This document shows, piece after piece, positions 1-5,764 of a DNA stretch of 11,785 nucleotides. A program made the position numbers and the translations under genes. The notes beneath the pieces were generated by a model that ran no database searches, was not told the DNA's origin, and worked only from the letters and a program-made list of their open reading frames with translations. The stretch is taken from NCBI GenBank assembly GCA_044222685.1, contig JBGAMU010000127.1, positions 1 to 11,785 of the forward strand, in the 5' to 3' direction. Each line of letters opens with the position of its first letter. Within the stretch, counting starts at the first letter, position 1. This stretch comes from JAEUPI01 sp044222685 (GTDB lineage: Bacteria > Pseudomonadota > Gammaproteobacteria > Burkholderiales > Burkholderiaceae_C).

Positions 1-199
1 GAATGTGCGCATAGACCGACTGTGGCCGGTCGCCGCCGGCGGCGACCTGGCCCAGGGCCGCGGCGTAGTCGGCGTCGGCAAACCCGGTGTGGAAGCGATC
101 GGCCGTCGGATACGACGTATAGCGCGGGCCCGGCGTGTCGAGCCGGCGGAGCATGGCCTCGGACAAGCGGGGTGCGGATTCGACTGCTGGACTGTTCAT
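1..199 (-). CDS. hemN: HemN, oxygen-independent coproporphyrinogen III dehydrogenase (N-terminal part, runs off window)
   Basis: HemN is a radical-SAM enzyme that converts coproporphyrinogen III to protoporphyrinogen IX without O2 in the cytoplasm. Only the first 66 codons are in the window. The family signature GPRYTSYPTA is seen at residues 24-33. The last readable residues are SVYAHI, just before where the family's PFC and radical-SAM cysteine motif would begin, so the Fe-S site itself is not visible. I chose the ATG at 197-199 because it leaves about 23 residues before the signature, as in other HemN proteins. An in-frame ATG at 152-154 (residue 16) is a possible alternative. The gene is last in the visible cbb3 oxidase run, 46 nt after the preceding small gene, with an FNR-type box between them. 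That fits a role supplying haem at low oxygen. Identity is strong despite the truncation; the exact start is less sure. Confidence 0.93.
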   Translation of the reverse strand, partial: MNSPAVESAPRLSEAMLRRLDTPGPRYTSYPTADRFHTGFADADYAAALGQVAAGGDRPQSVYAHI

Positions 200-235
200 G
201 AGGTCGAACTGTCCACGCACCGCGCGGGCGGCGGC

Positions 236-249
236 TTGACTGCGGTCAA
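236..249 (-). promoter_or_regulatory. FNR/Anr-type box upstream of hemN
   Basis: TTGAC-TGCG-GTCAA is a perfect 5+4+5 inverted repeat that differs from the FNR consensus TTGAT-N4-ATCAA only at the inner symmetric pair. It overlaps the stop codon (246-248) of the preceding gene. Its centre is about 43 bp from the hemN ATG. If it acts as a class II site (centre at -41.5), transcription would begin about 2 nt before that ATG. The expected -10 position reads GACAGT, a weak 3/6 match. The site itself is seen; FNR/Anr regulation is inferred from the consensus and from the hemN context. Confidence 0.72.
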
Positions 250-518
250 TCGTGGGCCGGGTGGCCGCCTGCGCTGCCCTGCCCGAGCCATACCGCAATG
301 CCGGCGGCGGTGGCGATCACGCCCCAGAACAGCAAGAAGGCCACGGTGTACACCGCGTTGGCCGACCAGTCGGCCGAATCGACGCCCCAGCCATGCAGCT
401 GATGCGGGTCGACCACGGCGAAGACCAGCATCTCGAGCACGCCCGCCATCAGGAAGGCGGGCCACAACACGGTCATGACCCGTGTCTTGCGGTCCGGCTC
501 GCGCGACGCCTGCTCCAT
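246..518 (-). CDS. Small two-helix membrane protein of unknown function between fixH and hemN
   Basis: This encodes a 90-residue protein that I cannot assign to a named family. It has a charged N-terminus (residues 2-13), one hydrophobic segment at about 14-36 containing LWPAFLMAGVLEM, a polar loop with several W, H and D residues (HGWGVDSADW, 42-51), a second hydrophobic segment at about 54-78, and a short GHPAHD tail. It is therefore probably an inner-membrane protein with two helices. The start is the ATG at 516-518; a GTG four codons upstream (528-530) is the other choice, and neither has a strong Shine-Dalgarno. It begins 18 nt after the fixH-like stop and sits in the same run, so it is probably co-transcribed with the oxidase genes. 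A role in cbb3 oxidase assembly or haem supply is guilt by association only. The hydrophobic pattern and codon use look genuinely coding, unlike the antisense shadows. Confidence 0.8.
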   Translation of the reverse strand: MEQASREPDRKTRVMTVLWPAFLMAGVLEMLVFAVVDPHQLHGWGVDSADWSANAVYTVAFLLFWGVIATAAGIAVWLGQGSAGGHPAHD

Positions 519-536
519 GACCAGCTGCACTCAGCG

Positions 537-797
537 CTAGCGCCGGCTCGTCGGCGCGGCCACGGCCGCGCCCTGGTTGCGCGCCTGCAGCGCGGGCAAT
601 TCGGAAGGCCGCACGCCGGCCGTCACCGACGAGTGCTCGGTCACCACCGGATCGGCGCCCTTGAAGGCAATGACGGCGGTGCCGATGGCGGCGACCACCA
701 CGACGGCCGGTCCGCCGATGACAAGCCAGACCATGGGCAAGCGCCACCAGGCCGCGGCTTGTCCTGTCTGTTGGGAGGCTCGGGACGATGGGGACAT
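537..797 (-). CDS. ccoH: Short FixH/CcoH-like cbb3 oxidase assembly protein
   Basis: This 86-residue protein has a polar N-terminus, a single membrane helix at about residues 22-45 (PMVWLVIGGPAVVVVAAIG), then DPVV at 49-52 and a low-complexity Ala/Pro tail. A WW pair before the helix, a GGPAxVVVA helix and a following DPVV resemble the N-terminal part of FixH/CcoH proteins, which bind the cbb3 complex and stabilise its assembly. Classical FixH proteins are roughly twice as long, with a periplasmic domain after the helix; here that domain is essentially missing. The start ATG at 795-797 has a GGAG Shine-Dalgarno about 7 nt upstream. The gene lies 22 nt after the ccoG stop, the usual ccoG-ccoH order. 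The call rests on position and the short membrane motif, so a different one-helix accessory protein is possible. Confidence 0.7.
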   Translation of the reverse strand: MSPSSRASQQTGQAAAWWRLPMVWLVIGGPAVVVVAAIGTAVIAFKGADPVVTEHSSVTAGVRPSELPALQARNQGAAVAAPTSRR

Positions 798-819
798 GTC
801 GGACTCCAGTCAGGTCAAT

Positions 820-2310
820 CTAGCGGGGGACCACGAAGGTCGACTTCTCGGTCTGTGGAGCGCCCCATCCGCTGGCGCTGCGATCGTCGCGCAACTCGAT
901 GCGAAACGCCATCGGGTGTGCGCCGGGGCCGGCCTGCCGGGCGGCCTGCGGCTCCATGCGCACCGCCACCGTGACCCAGCGGGCCTCGGCCGCGCCGAGC
1001 GTGACGTCGATCGGCTGGGCCAGCGACAGGCCGGGCAGCCCGGTCACGTCGACCCGGTAGCGCTGGCTCTGTTCGGCGGCGTTCATGATCTGCAGGCGGT
1101 ACAGGTTCTCGATCCGGCCTTCGTCGACCAGCCGTGCCAGCGACGCGCGGTCGCGCACGACGTCGACGCGGTAGGTATGGCGCATCGCCATGCTCACCAG
1201 CAGCGCAATCAGCACCGCGCCGAGGATCGACGCGTAGATGATCACGCGCGGGCGCAACGCGTGGCGCACGATGTCCTTGCCCGTGTAGTGCTCGCGCAGC
1301 GCGTTCTGCGTCGCATAACGCACCAGACCTCGCGGGTAGTTCATCTTGTCCATCACGTCGTCGCAGACGTCGACGCAAGCGGCACAGCCGATGCACTCGT
1401 ACTGCAGGCCCTTGCGGATGTCGATGCCGGTCGGACACACCTGCACGCACAGACCGCAGTCGATGCAGTCGCCCAGGCCGCGTTCGCGCGGCGGGATCGC
1501 GCTCTTGCGCGGACGCGAGCCGCGGGGCTCGCCGCGCTCGGTGTCGTAGCCGATGACCAGCGTGTCGCGGTCGAACATCGCGCTCTGGAAACGCGCATAC
1601 GGGCACATGTACTTGCACACCTGCTCGCGCATGAAGCCGGCGTTGCCGTAGGTGGCAAAGGCGTAGAAGTTGACCCAGAACCACTCCCACGGCCCGAAGC
1701 CGAGCGTGAACGCCTCGGCCCACAGCGTGCGGATCGGCGTGAAGTAGCCGACGAAGGTGAACCCGGTCACCAGCGCGAGCACGATCCACGCCACCTGCTT
1801 GGCCGCCTTGCGCCAGAACTTGTTGAAGCTCCAGGGTGACTGATCCAGCCGCATGCGGGCCACCCGGTCGCCCTCGATGCGCCGCTCGATCCACATGAAC
1901 ATCTCGGTGTAGACCGTCTGCGGGCACGCGTACCCGCACCACAGGCGCCCGGCCACCGCGGTGAACAGGAACAGGCTCAGCGCCGAGATGACCAGCAGAC
2001 CGGTCAGGAAGATGAAGTCCTGCGGGTACAGCACCGAGCCGAAGATGTAGAAGCGCCGCGCCACCAGGTCGAACAGCAGCGCCTGGCGGCCGTTCCACTG
2101 CAGCCACGGCAGGCCGTAGAAGACGATCTGTGTGGCCCAGACCAGTGCCCAGCGCCAGTTCACGAACCGGCCGGTCACCGAGCGCGGATAGATCTTGCTG
2201 TGCTTCTGATACAGCGAGATGACCGCGGTGGCCGCATCGTCGGATGCGGCCTCAGCGGTCGTCTGCTTGCCGCCGGAGGCGGAGAGCGCCTGCACGGCGG
2301 GTTCGGACAT
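820..2310 (-). CDS. ccoG: CcoG (FixG/RdxA), membrane Fe-S cupric reductase for cbb3 oxidase assembly
   Basis: CcoG proteins are polytopic membrane ferredoxin-like proteins. In Rhodobacter the family member reduces Cu(II) to Cu(I) for the CuB site of cbb3 oxidase. The 496-residue product is full length. It shows YPRSVTGRF at 41-49, membrane segments at about 55-72 and 99-119, the GRLWCGYACPQTVYTE motif at 121-136, further hydrophobic segments near 172-190 and 205-220, and CKYMCPYARF at 232-241. Two 4Fe-4S clusters are ligated by C282/C285/C288/C292 and C306/C309/C312/C316. A helix at about 355-375 precedes the C-terminal immunoglobulin-like FixG domain. I chose the ATG at 2308-2310 (MSEP), 13 nt after the ccoP stop; a longer reading from 2370 would overlap ccoP by 47 nt. 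There is no clear Shine-Dalgarno before it, so translational coupling to ccoP is likely. Confidence 0.96.
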   Translation of the reverse strand: MSEPAVQALSASGGKQTTAEAASDDAATAVISLYQKHSKIYPRSVTGRFVNWRWALVWATQIVFYGLPWLQWNGRQALLFDLVARRFYIFGSVLYPQDFIFLTGLLVISALSLFLFTAVAGRLWCGYACPQTVYTEMFMWIERRIEGDRVARMRLDQSPWSFNKFWRKAAKQVAWIVLALVTGFTFVGYFTPIRTLWAEAFTLGFGPWEWFWVNFYAFATYGNAGFMREQVCKYMCPYARFQSAMFDRDTLVIGYDTERGEPRGSRPRKSAIPPRERGLGDCIDCGLCVQVCPTGIDIRKGLQYECIGCAACVDVCDDVMDKMNYPRGLVRYATQNALREHYTGKDIVRHALRPRVIIYASILGAVLIALLVSMAMRHTYRVDVVRDRASLARLVDEGRIENLYRLQIMNAAEQSQRYRVDVTGLPGLSLAQPIDVTLGAAEARWVTVAVRMEPQAARQAGPGAHPMAFRIELRDDRSASGWGAPQTEKSTFVVPR

Positions 2311-2323
2311 GAGTGGCTTGGGA

Positions 2324-3241
2324 CTACTGCTTGGGCGCCGCGGCATTCGTGCGCGACTTGCCCCACACATACGCCGCCAGCACCTGCAACTGCTCGGGCG
2401 ACAGCCGCTTCTCGTGCGCCGGCATCACGTTGGTCTTGCCGCGGTTGATCTGCGCGATGATGGCCTCTTCACCCCAGCCGTGCAACCACACCTTGTCGGT
2501 CAGGTTGGGCGCGCCGAGAGCCTGGTTGCCCTTGCCGTCCGGTCCATGGCAGGCCGCGCAGGCGGCGAACTTGGCCTTGCCCTGCTCGGCCGCCACGTTG
2601 TTGTGCGGGCTGCCCGACAGACTCAACACGTAGTTGGCCACGTTCTTCACGTCGTCGGCGTTGCCGACCGCGGCGCTCATCGGCGGCATCATGCCGGTGC
2701 GGCCCTTGGCGATGGTCTGCGCGATGGCCTCCGGCGTGCCGCCCCACAGCCAGTCGTTGTCGGTCAGGTCGGGGAAGCCCTTGCTGCCGCGCGCGTCCGA
2801 GCCATGGCATCCCGAGCAGTTGTTGAGGAACAGGCGCTCGCCGATGCCCATCGCCTGGCTGTCCTTGGCCAGATCGGCCGCCGACATGGTGGCGAACTTG
2901 GCGTACACCGGCGCCATCGCCGTACGGGCCGCTTTCTCTTCGGCCTCGTACTGGCCGGTGCTGCTCCAGCTCAGCGAGCCGGCCATCGAGCCGAGCCCCG
3001 GGTAGAGCATCAGATAGGCGCCGGCGAACAGCACCGTGATGATGAACAGGCCCATCCACCAGCGCGGCAGCGGGTTGTTCAGTTCACGCAGGTCCTGGTC
3101 CCAGACGTGGCCCGTGGTCGGGTCGTTCGGGATCACCTTGCGCTTGCTGGCGATGGCCAGCAGGATCAGGCAGGCGATCAGCGACAACACGGTCGCAGCC
3201 GCGACGAATACCGACCAGCCATTGCTGACGAAGTCGCTCAT
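2324..3241 (-). CDS. ccoP: CcoP, di-haem cytochrome c subunit of cbb3-type cytochrome oxidase
   Basis: CcoP passes electrons from soluble or membrane cytochrome c towards CcoO and CcoN on the periplasmic side. The 305-residue protein has two membrane helices (about 11-31 and 61-81), a linker containing the family motif HVWDQDLRELNNPLPRWW (45-62), and two c-type haem domains with CSGCH at 142-146 and CAACH at 228-232. Likely axial methionines lie in GMMPPM (183-188) and NVMPAH (271-276). The start ATG at 3239-3241 overlaps the ccoQ stop in an ATGA arrangement and has a strong AAGGAGG Shine-Dalgarno located inside the ccoQ end. Two N-terminal helices make it the long CcoP form. No defects are seen. 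Confidence 0.97.
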   Translation of the reverse strand: MSDFVSNGWSVFVAAATVLSLIACLILLAIASKRKVIPNDPTTGHVWDQDLRELNNPLPRWWMGLFIITVLFAGAYLMLYPGLGSMAGSLSWSSTGQYEAEEKAARTAMAPVYAKFATMSAADLAKDSQAMGIGERLFLNNCSGCHGSDARGSKGFPDLTDNDWLWGGTPEAIAQTIAKGRTGMMPPMSAAVGNADDVKNVANYVLSLSGSPHNNVAAEQGKAKFAACAACHGPDGKGNQALGAPNLTDKVWLHGWGEEAIIAQINRGKTNVMPAHEKRLSPEQLQVLAAYVWGKSRTNAAAPKQ

Positions 3242-3414
3242 GTTCCCTCCTTGACGGGGTGGCCGTTGTCGCGCGCTTGTTCTTCGACGAACGGCAGTTG
3301 TGCGGCGGCGCTGAACGACTGGCGGCGGCTTGCCGACCAGGTCCAGACCACGATGCCCAGGAAGACGAGGAACGAAACCACCGTCACCAGGCTGCGAAGA
3401 TCATTCAGGTCCAT
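3238..3414 (-). CDS. ccoQ: CcoQ, small single-helix subunit of cbb3-type oxidase
   Basis: This 58-residue protein begins MDLNDLRSLVTVVSFLVFLG. It has one membrane helix at about 8-27, then WSASRRQSF and a polar, acidic tail (EEQARD). This is the size and layout of CcoQ/FixQ, which stabilises the CcoN-CcoO core and its association with CcoP. The start ATG at 3412-3414 has an AGGAGG Shine-Dalgarno embedded in the ccoO stop region, only 9 nt after that stop. The TGA stop overlaps the ccoP ATG by 4 nt (ATGA), so the two are almost certainly translationally coupled. The sequence itself is poorly conserved in this family, so the call rests on size, helix and position between ccoO and ccoP. Confidence 0.92.
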   Translation of the reverse strand: MDLNDLRSLVTVVSFLVFLGIVVWTWSASRRQSFSAAAQLPFVEEQARDNGHPVKEGT

Positions 3415-3423
3415 GCCGGCCTC

Positions 3424-4044
3424 CTACTTGCGTGCGGTGCCGAGCACCTGCAGGTACGCCACCAGCGCGTCGAGCTCGTTCTTGCCCTGCACGGCAGCGG
3501 CCGACTTGGCGATGTCGTCGTCGCTGTACGGCACGCCGACCACGCGCAGCGCCTTCATGCGCGGAGCGATCGACGGCGGATCGATGGCGGCCTTCTCGAG
3601 CCACGGATACGCCGGCATGTTCGACTCGGGCACCAGGTCGCGCGGGTTGCGCAGGTGCAGGCGGTGCCAGTCGTCGCTGTAGCGGCCGCCCACGCGCTGC
3701 AGGTCGGGACCGGTGCGCTTGCTGCCCCACTGGAAGGGGTGGTCGTAGACGAACTCGCCGGCAACCGAGTACGGGCCGTAGCGCAGCGTTTCCGAACGCA
3801 GCGGACGCACCATCTGCGAGTGGCAGTTGTAGCAGCCCTCGCGGATATAGACGTCGCGCCCGGCGAGCTGCAGCGCGTCGTAGGGCTTGAGGCCCTCGAC
3901 CGGCTGGGTGGTGGACCGCTGATAGAACAGCGGGACGATCTCCACGATGCCACCGATCGCCGCGGTCAGCAGGATCAGCACGATCATCAGGAAGTTGTTG
4001 GTCTCGATGCGCTCGTGACCGGTTGCGGCATGGGTCTGTGCCAT
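3424..4044 (-). CDS. ccoO: CcoO, mono-haem cytochrome c subunit of cbb3-type oxidase
   Basis: CcoO carries one c-type haem that hands electrons to the haem b of CcoN. The 206-residue protein has one N-terminal anchor helix (about 17-40), then the diagnostic CYNCHSQMVRPLRSE motif (71-85) with haem-binding C71/C74/H75. It also shows the conserved GPYSVAGEFVYDHPFQWGSKRTGPDL block (90-115) and the ESNMPAYPWL motif (140-149), where M143 is the expected axial ligand. I chose the ATG at 4042-4044 (MAQTHAA), 22 nt after the ccoN stop, with a weak purine-rich GGAAGCGAG upstream. An in-frame ATG at 4086 would put 14 extra residues over the ccoN end and has no support. Downstream, ccoQ follows after 9 nt. 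Confidence 0.97.
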   Translation of the reverse strand: MAQTHAATGHERIETNNFLMIVLILLTAAIGGIVEIVPLFYQRSTTQPVEGLKPYDALQLAGRDVYIREGCYNCHSQMVRPLRSETLRYGPYSVAGEFVYDHPFQWGSKRTGPDLQRVGGRYSDDWHRLHLRNPRDLVPESNMPAYPWLEKAAIDPPSIAPRMKALRVVGVPYSDDDIAKSAAAVQGKNELDALVAYLQVLGTARK

Positions 4045-4066
4045 GGTGTTTCTCGCTTCCAGATGG

Positions 4067-5509
4067 TTAGGCGTGGGCCGCAGCAACCTGCGGGATCACC
4101 GTGGGCTCGGCCTTGCCGACGCGAACCGTCATCCAGGTGTTCCAGGCCATCACGAGCATGCCGCTCAGGTAGAGCAGGCCGCCGAGCAGACGGATCACGT
4201 AGAACGGGAACGTGGCCTTGACGCTCTCGACGAACGTATAGACGAGCGTGCCGTCGGTGTTGACCGCGCGCCACATCAGGCCCTGCATCACGCCGGCGAT
4301 CCACATCGCCGCGATGTACAGCACGATGCCGATGGTGGCGATCCAGAAGTGCAGGTCGATCGCCTTGACGCTGTACATCTGCTTGCGGCCGAACAGGCGC
4401 GGGATCAGGTGGTACATCGCACCCATCGAGACCAGACCGACCCAGCCGAGCGCACCGGAGTGCACGTGGCCGACGGTCCAGTCGGTGTAGTGCGACAGCG
4501 CGTTGACGGTCTTGATCGACATCATCGGACCTTCGAAGGTCGACATGCCGTAGAACGACAGCGAGACGATCAGGAACTTCAGGATCGGATCGTCACGCAG
4601 CTTGTGCCACGCGCCGCTCAACGTCATGATGCCGTTGATCATGCCGCCCCAGCTCGGGGCCAGCAGCACCAGCGAGAAGATCATGCCGATGCTCTGCGCC
4701 CAGTCGGGCAACGCGGTGTAGTGCAGGTGGTGCGGGCCGGCCCACATGTAGGTGAACACCAGCGCCCAGAAGTGCACGATCGACAGGCGATACGAGTACA
4801 CGGGGCGCTCGGCCTGCTTGGGGATGTAGTAGTACATCATCCCGAGGAAGCCCGCCGTCAGGAAGAAGCCCACCGCGTTGTGGCCGTACCACCACTGGAC
4901 CATCGCGTCCTGCACGCCGGCGTAGGCCGAGTAGCTCTTGAACAGCGACACCGGGATCGACGCGCTGTTGACGATGTGCAGCAGCGCCACCGCGATGATG
5001 AAGGCGCCGAAGAACCAGTTGGCCACGTAGATGTGGCGCACCTTGCGCGTGCCGATGGTGCCGAAGAAGACGATGGCGTAGGCCACCCAGACCACGGCGA
5101 TCAGCAGGTCGATCGGCCACTCGAGCTCGGCGTATTCCTTGCCCTGAGTCATGCCCAGGGGCAACGTGATCGCTGCCGCGAGGATCACCACCTGCCACCC
5201 GATGAAGGTGAACATCGCCAACCCGGGCAGGAACAGCTTGGTCTGGCAGGTGCGCTGCACCACGTGGTAGCTGGTCGCGAACAACGCGCAGCCGCCGAAC
5301 GCGAAGATCACCGCGTTGGTGTGCAGCGGGCGCAGCCGCCCGTAGCTGAGGAAGGAAATGCCGAAGTTGAGTTCCGGCCACGTCAGCTGCGCGGCGATGA
5401 TCACGCCGACGAGCATGCCGACGATGCCCCACACCACGGTCATCAATGCAAATCCACGAACGACTGTGTCGCTGTAGACCGGCGCGTCGTTTCGCGCAAG
5501 GCTATTCAT
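4067..5509 (-). CDS. ccoN: CcoN, catalytic subunit I of cbb3-type cytochrome c oxidase
   Basis: CcoN reduces O2 to water and pumps protons; it holds a low-spin haem b and the haem b3-CuB centre. The 480-residue, about 12-helix protein shows every expected ligand: H63 (RLRPLHTN) and H350 for low-spin haem, H348 for high-spin haem (GHVHSGALGW, 347-356), and H210, H260 and H261 for CuB (WWYGHNAVGFFLT and WAGPHHLHY). Y254 is at the position of the tyrosine cross-linked to the CuB histidine. All of these keep the spacing of the Pseudomonas stutzeri protein (207/251/257/258/345/347) with a constant shift of three. The start ATG at 5507-5509 has a strong AAGGAGG about 7 nt upstream. The gene is first of the structural operon and is preceded by an FNR-type promoter lying within ccoS. 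Confidence 0.98.
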   Translation of the reverse strand: MNSLARNDAPVYSDTVVRGFALMTVVWGIVGMLVGVIIAAQLTWPELNFGISFLSYGRLRPLHTNAVIFAFGGCALFATSYHVVQRTCQTKLFLPGLAMFTFIGWQVVILAAAITLPLGMTQGKEYAELEWPIDLLIAVVWVAYAIVFFGTIGTRKVRHIYVANWFFGAFIIAVALLHIVNSASIPVSLFKSYSAYAGVQDAMVQWWYGHNAVGFFLTAGFLGMMYYYIPKQAERPVYSYRLSIVHFWALVFTYMWAGPHHLHYTALPDWAQSIGMIFSLVLLAPSWGGMINGIMTLSGAWHKLRDDPILKFLIVSLSFYGMSTFEGPMMSIKTVNALSHYTDWTVGHVHSGALGWVGLVSMGAMYHLIPRLFGRKQMYSVKAIDLHFWIATIGIVLYIAAMWIAGVMQGLMWRAVNTDGTLVYTFVESVKATFPFYVIRLLGGLLYLSGMLVMAWNTWMTVRVGKAEPTVIPQVAAAHA

Positions 5510-5527
5510 CTTTGCCCTCCTTGGGGT

Positions 5528-5749
5528 TCAACTTGGATAACGATCCCTGACAACATCCGACGATTGTTTTCCCGGTGTCGAGATGTCGGATTGATGGTCG
5601 TCAACCCGGTCGGGCTCTGACGCCAGAATGCGACGCCCCTCGCCCTCGACGTCCTCGAACTGTCCGCTGTAGGTGGCCCAGGCAAAGATGCCCAGGATCA
5701 GCAACACCAGCACGGCCGACAGCGGAATGAGCAGGTAGAGGATGTCCAT
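5528..5749 (-). CDS. ccoS: CcoS, small cbb3 oxidase maturation protein with an extended tail
   Basis: CcoS is needed for inserting haem b and copper into CcoN. The 73-residue protein begins MDILYLLIPLSAVLVLLILG (helix about 3-25) and continues with the diagnostic WATYSGQFEDVEGEGRRIL (24-42). Typical members end soon after this region. Here about 30 further polar residues follow, encoded by DNA that also contains the ccoN promoter (FNR-type box over codons 49-53 and a -10 further down). The tail may therefore be little constrained as protein. The start ATG at 5747-5749 lies 15 nt after the ccoI stop and has no recognisable Shine-Dalgarno, suggesting coupling to ccoI translation. It stops 18 nt before ccoN. 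Confidence 0.93.
   Translation of the reverse strand: MDILYLLIPLSAVLVLLILGIFAWATYSGQFEDVEGEGRRILASEPDRVDDHQSDISTPGKQSSDVVRDRYPS
5563..5568 (-). promoter_or_regulatory. Probable -10 element of the ccoN promoter
   Basis: AACAAT on the minus strand matches TATAAT at four of six bases, including the final AAT. It sits exactly where a class II FNR-dependent promoter needs it relative to the box at 5591-5604. It lies inside the ccoS coding tail. Confidence 0.6.
5591..5604 (-). promoter_or_regulatory. FNR/Anr-type box driving ccoNOQP, inside ccoS
   Basis: Read on the minus strand this is TTGAC-GACC-ATCAA, one base from the FNR consensus TTGAT-N4-ATCAA. Its centre lies about 88 bp before the ccoN ATG. 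Placing the centre at -41.5 predicts a transcript start near 5556, a leader of about 46 nt, and a -10 at 5563-5568, where AACAAT (4/6 match) is in fact present. The correct spacing between box and -10 makes this a convincing class II oxygen-responsive promoter. It lets ccoNOQP be transcribed separately from ccoI-ccoS. The regulator gene is not in the window. Confidence 0.85.
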
Positions 5750-5764
5750 CGCGTCAGCGTCGTG

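Noticed and set aside
5..478. 157-codon plus-strand frame at the left edge
   Set aside because: It opposes hemN and the small membrane protein and is Arg-rich low complexity. The minus strand carries the GPRYTSYPTA signature.
2311..2370. Upstream extension of ccoG to position 2370
   Set aside because: It would overlap ccoP by 47 nt and adds residues without family similarity; the ATG at 2308-2310 is the natural start.
2219..3682. 487-codon open frame on the plus strand
   Set aside because: Antisense to ccoP, ccoQ and part of ccoO; no family signature and low-complexity composition.
4043..5620. 525-codon open frame on the plus strand
   Set aside because: It lies antisense across ccoN, whose ligands and membrane helices are all intact; the shadow is His/Arg/Asp-rich with no recognisable domain.
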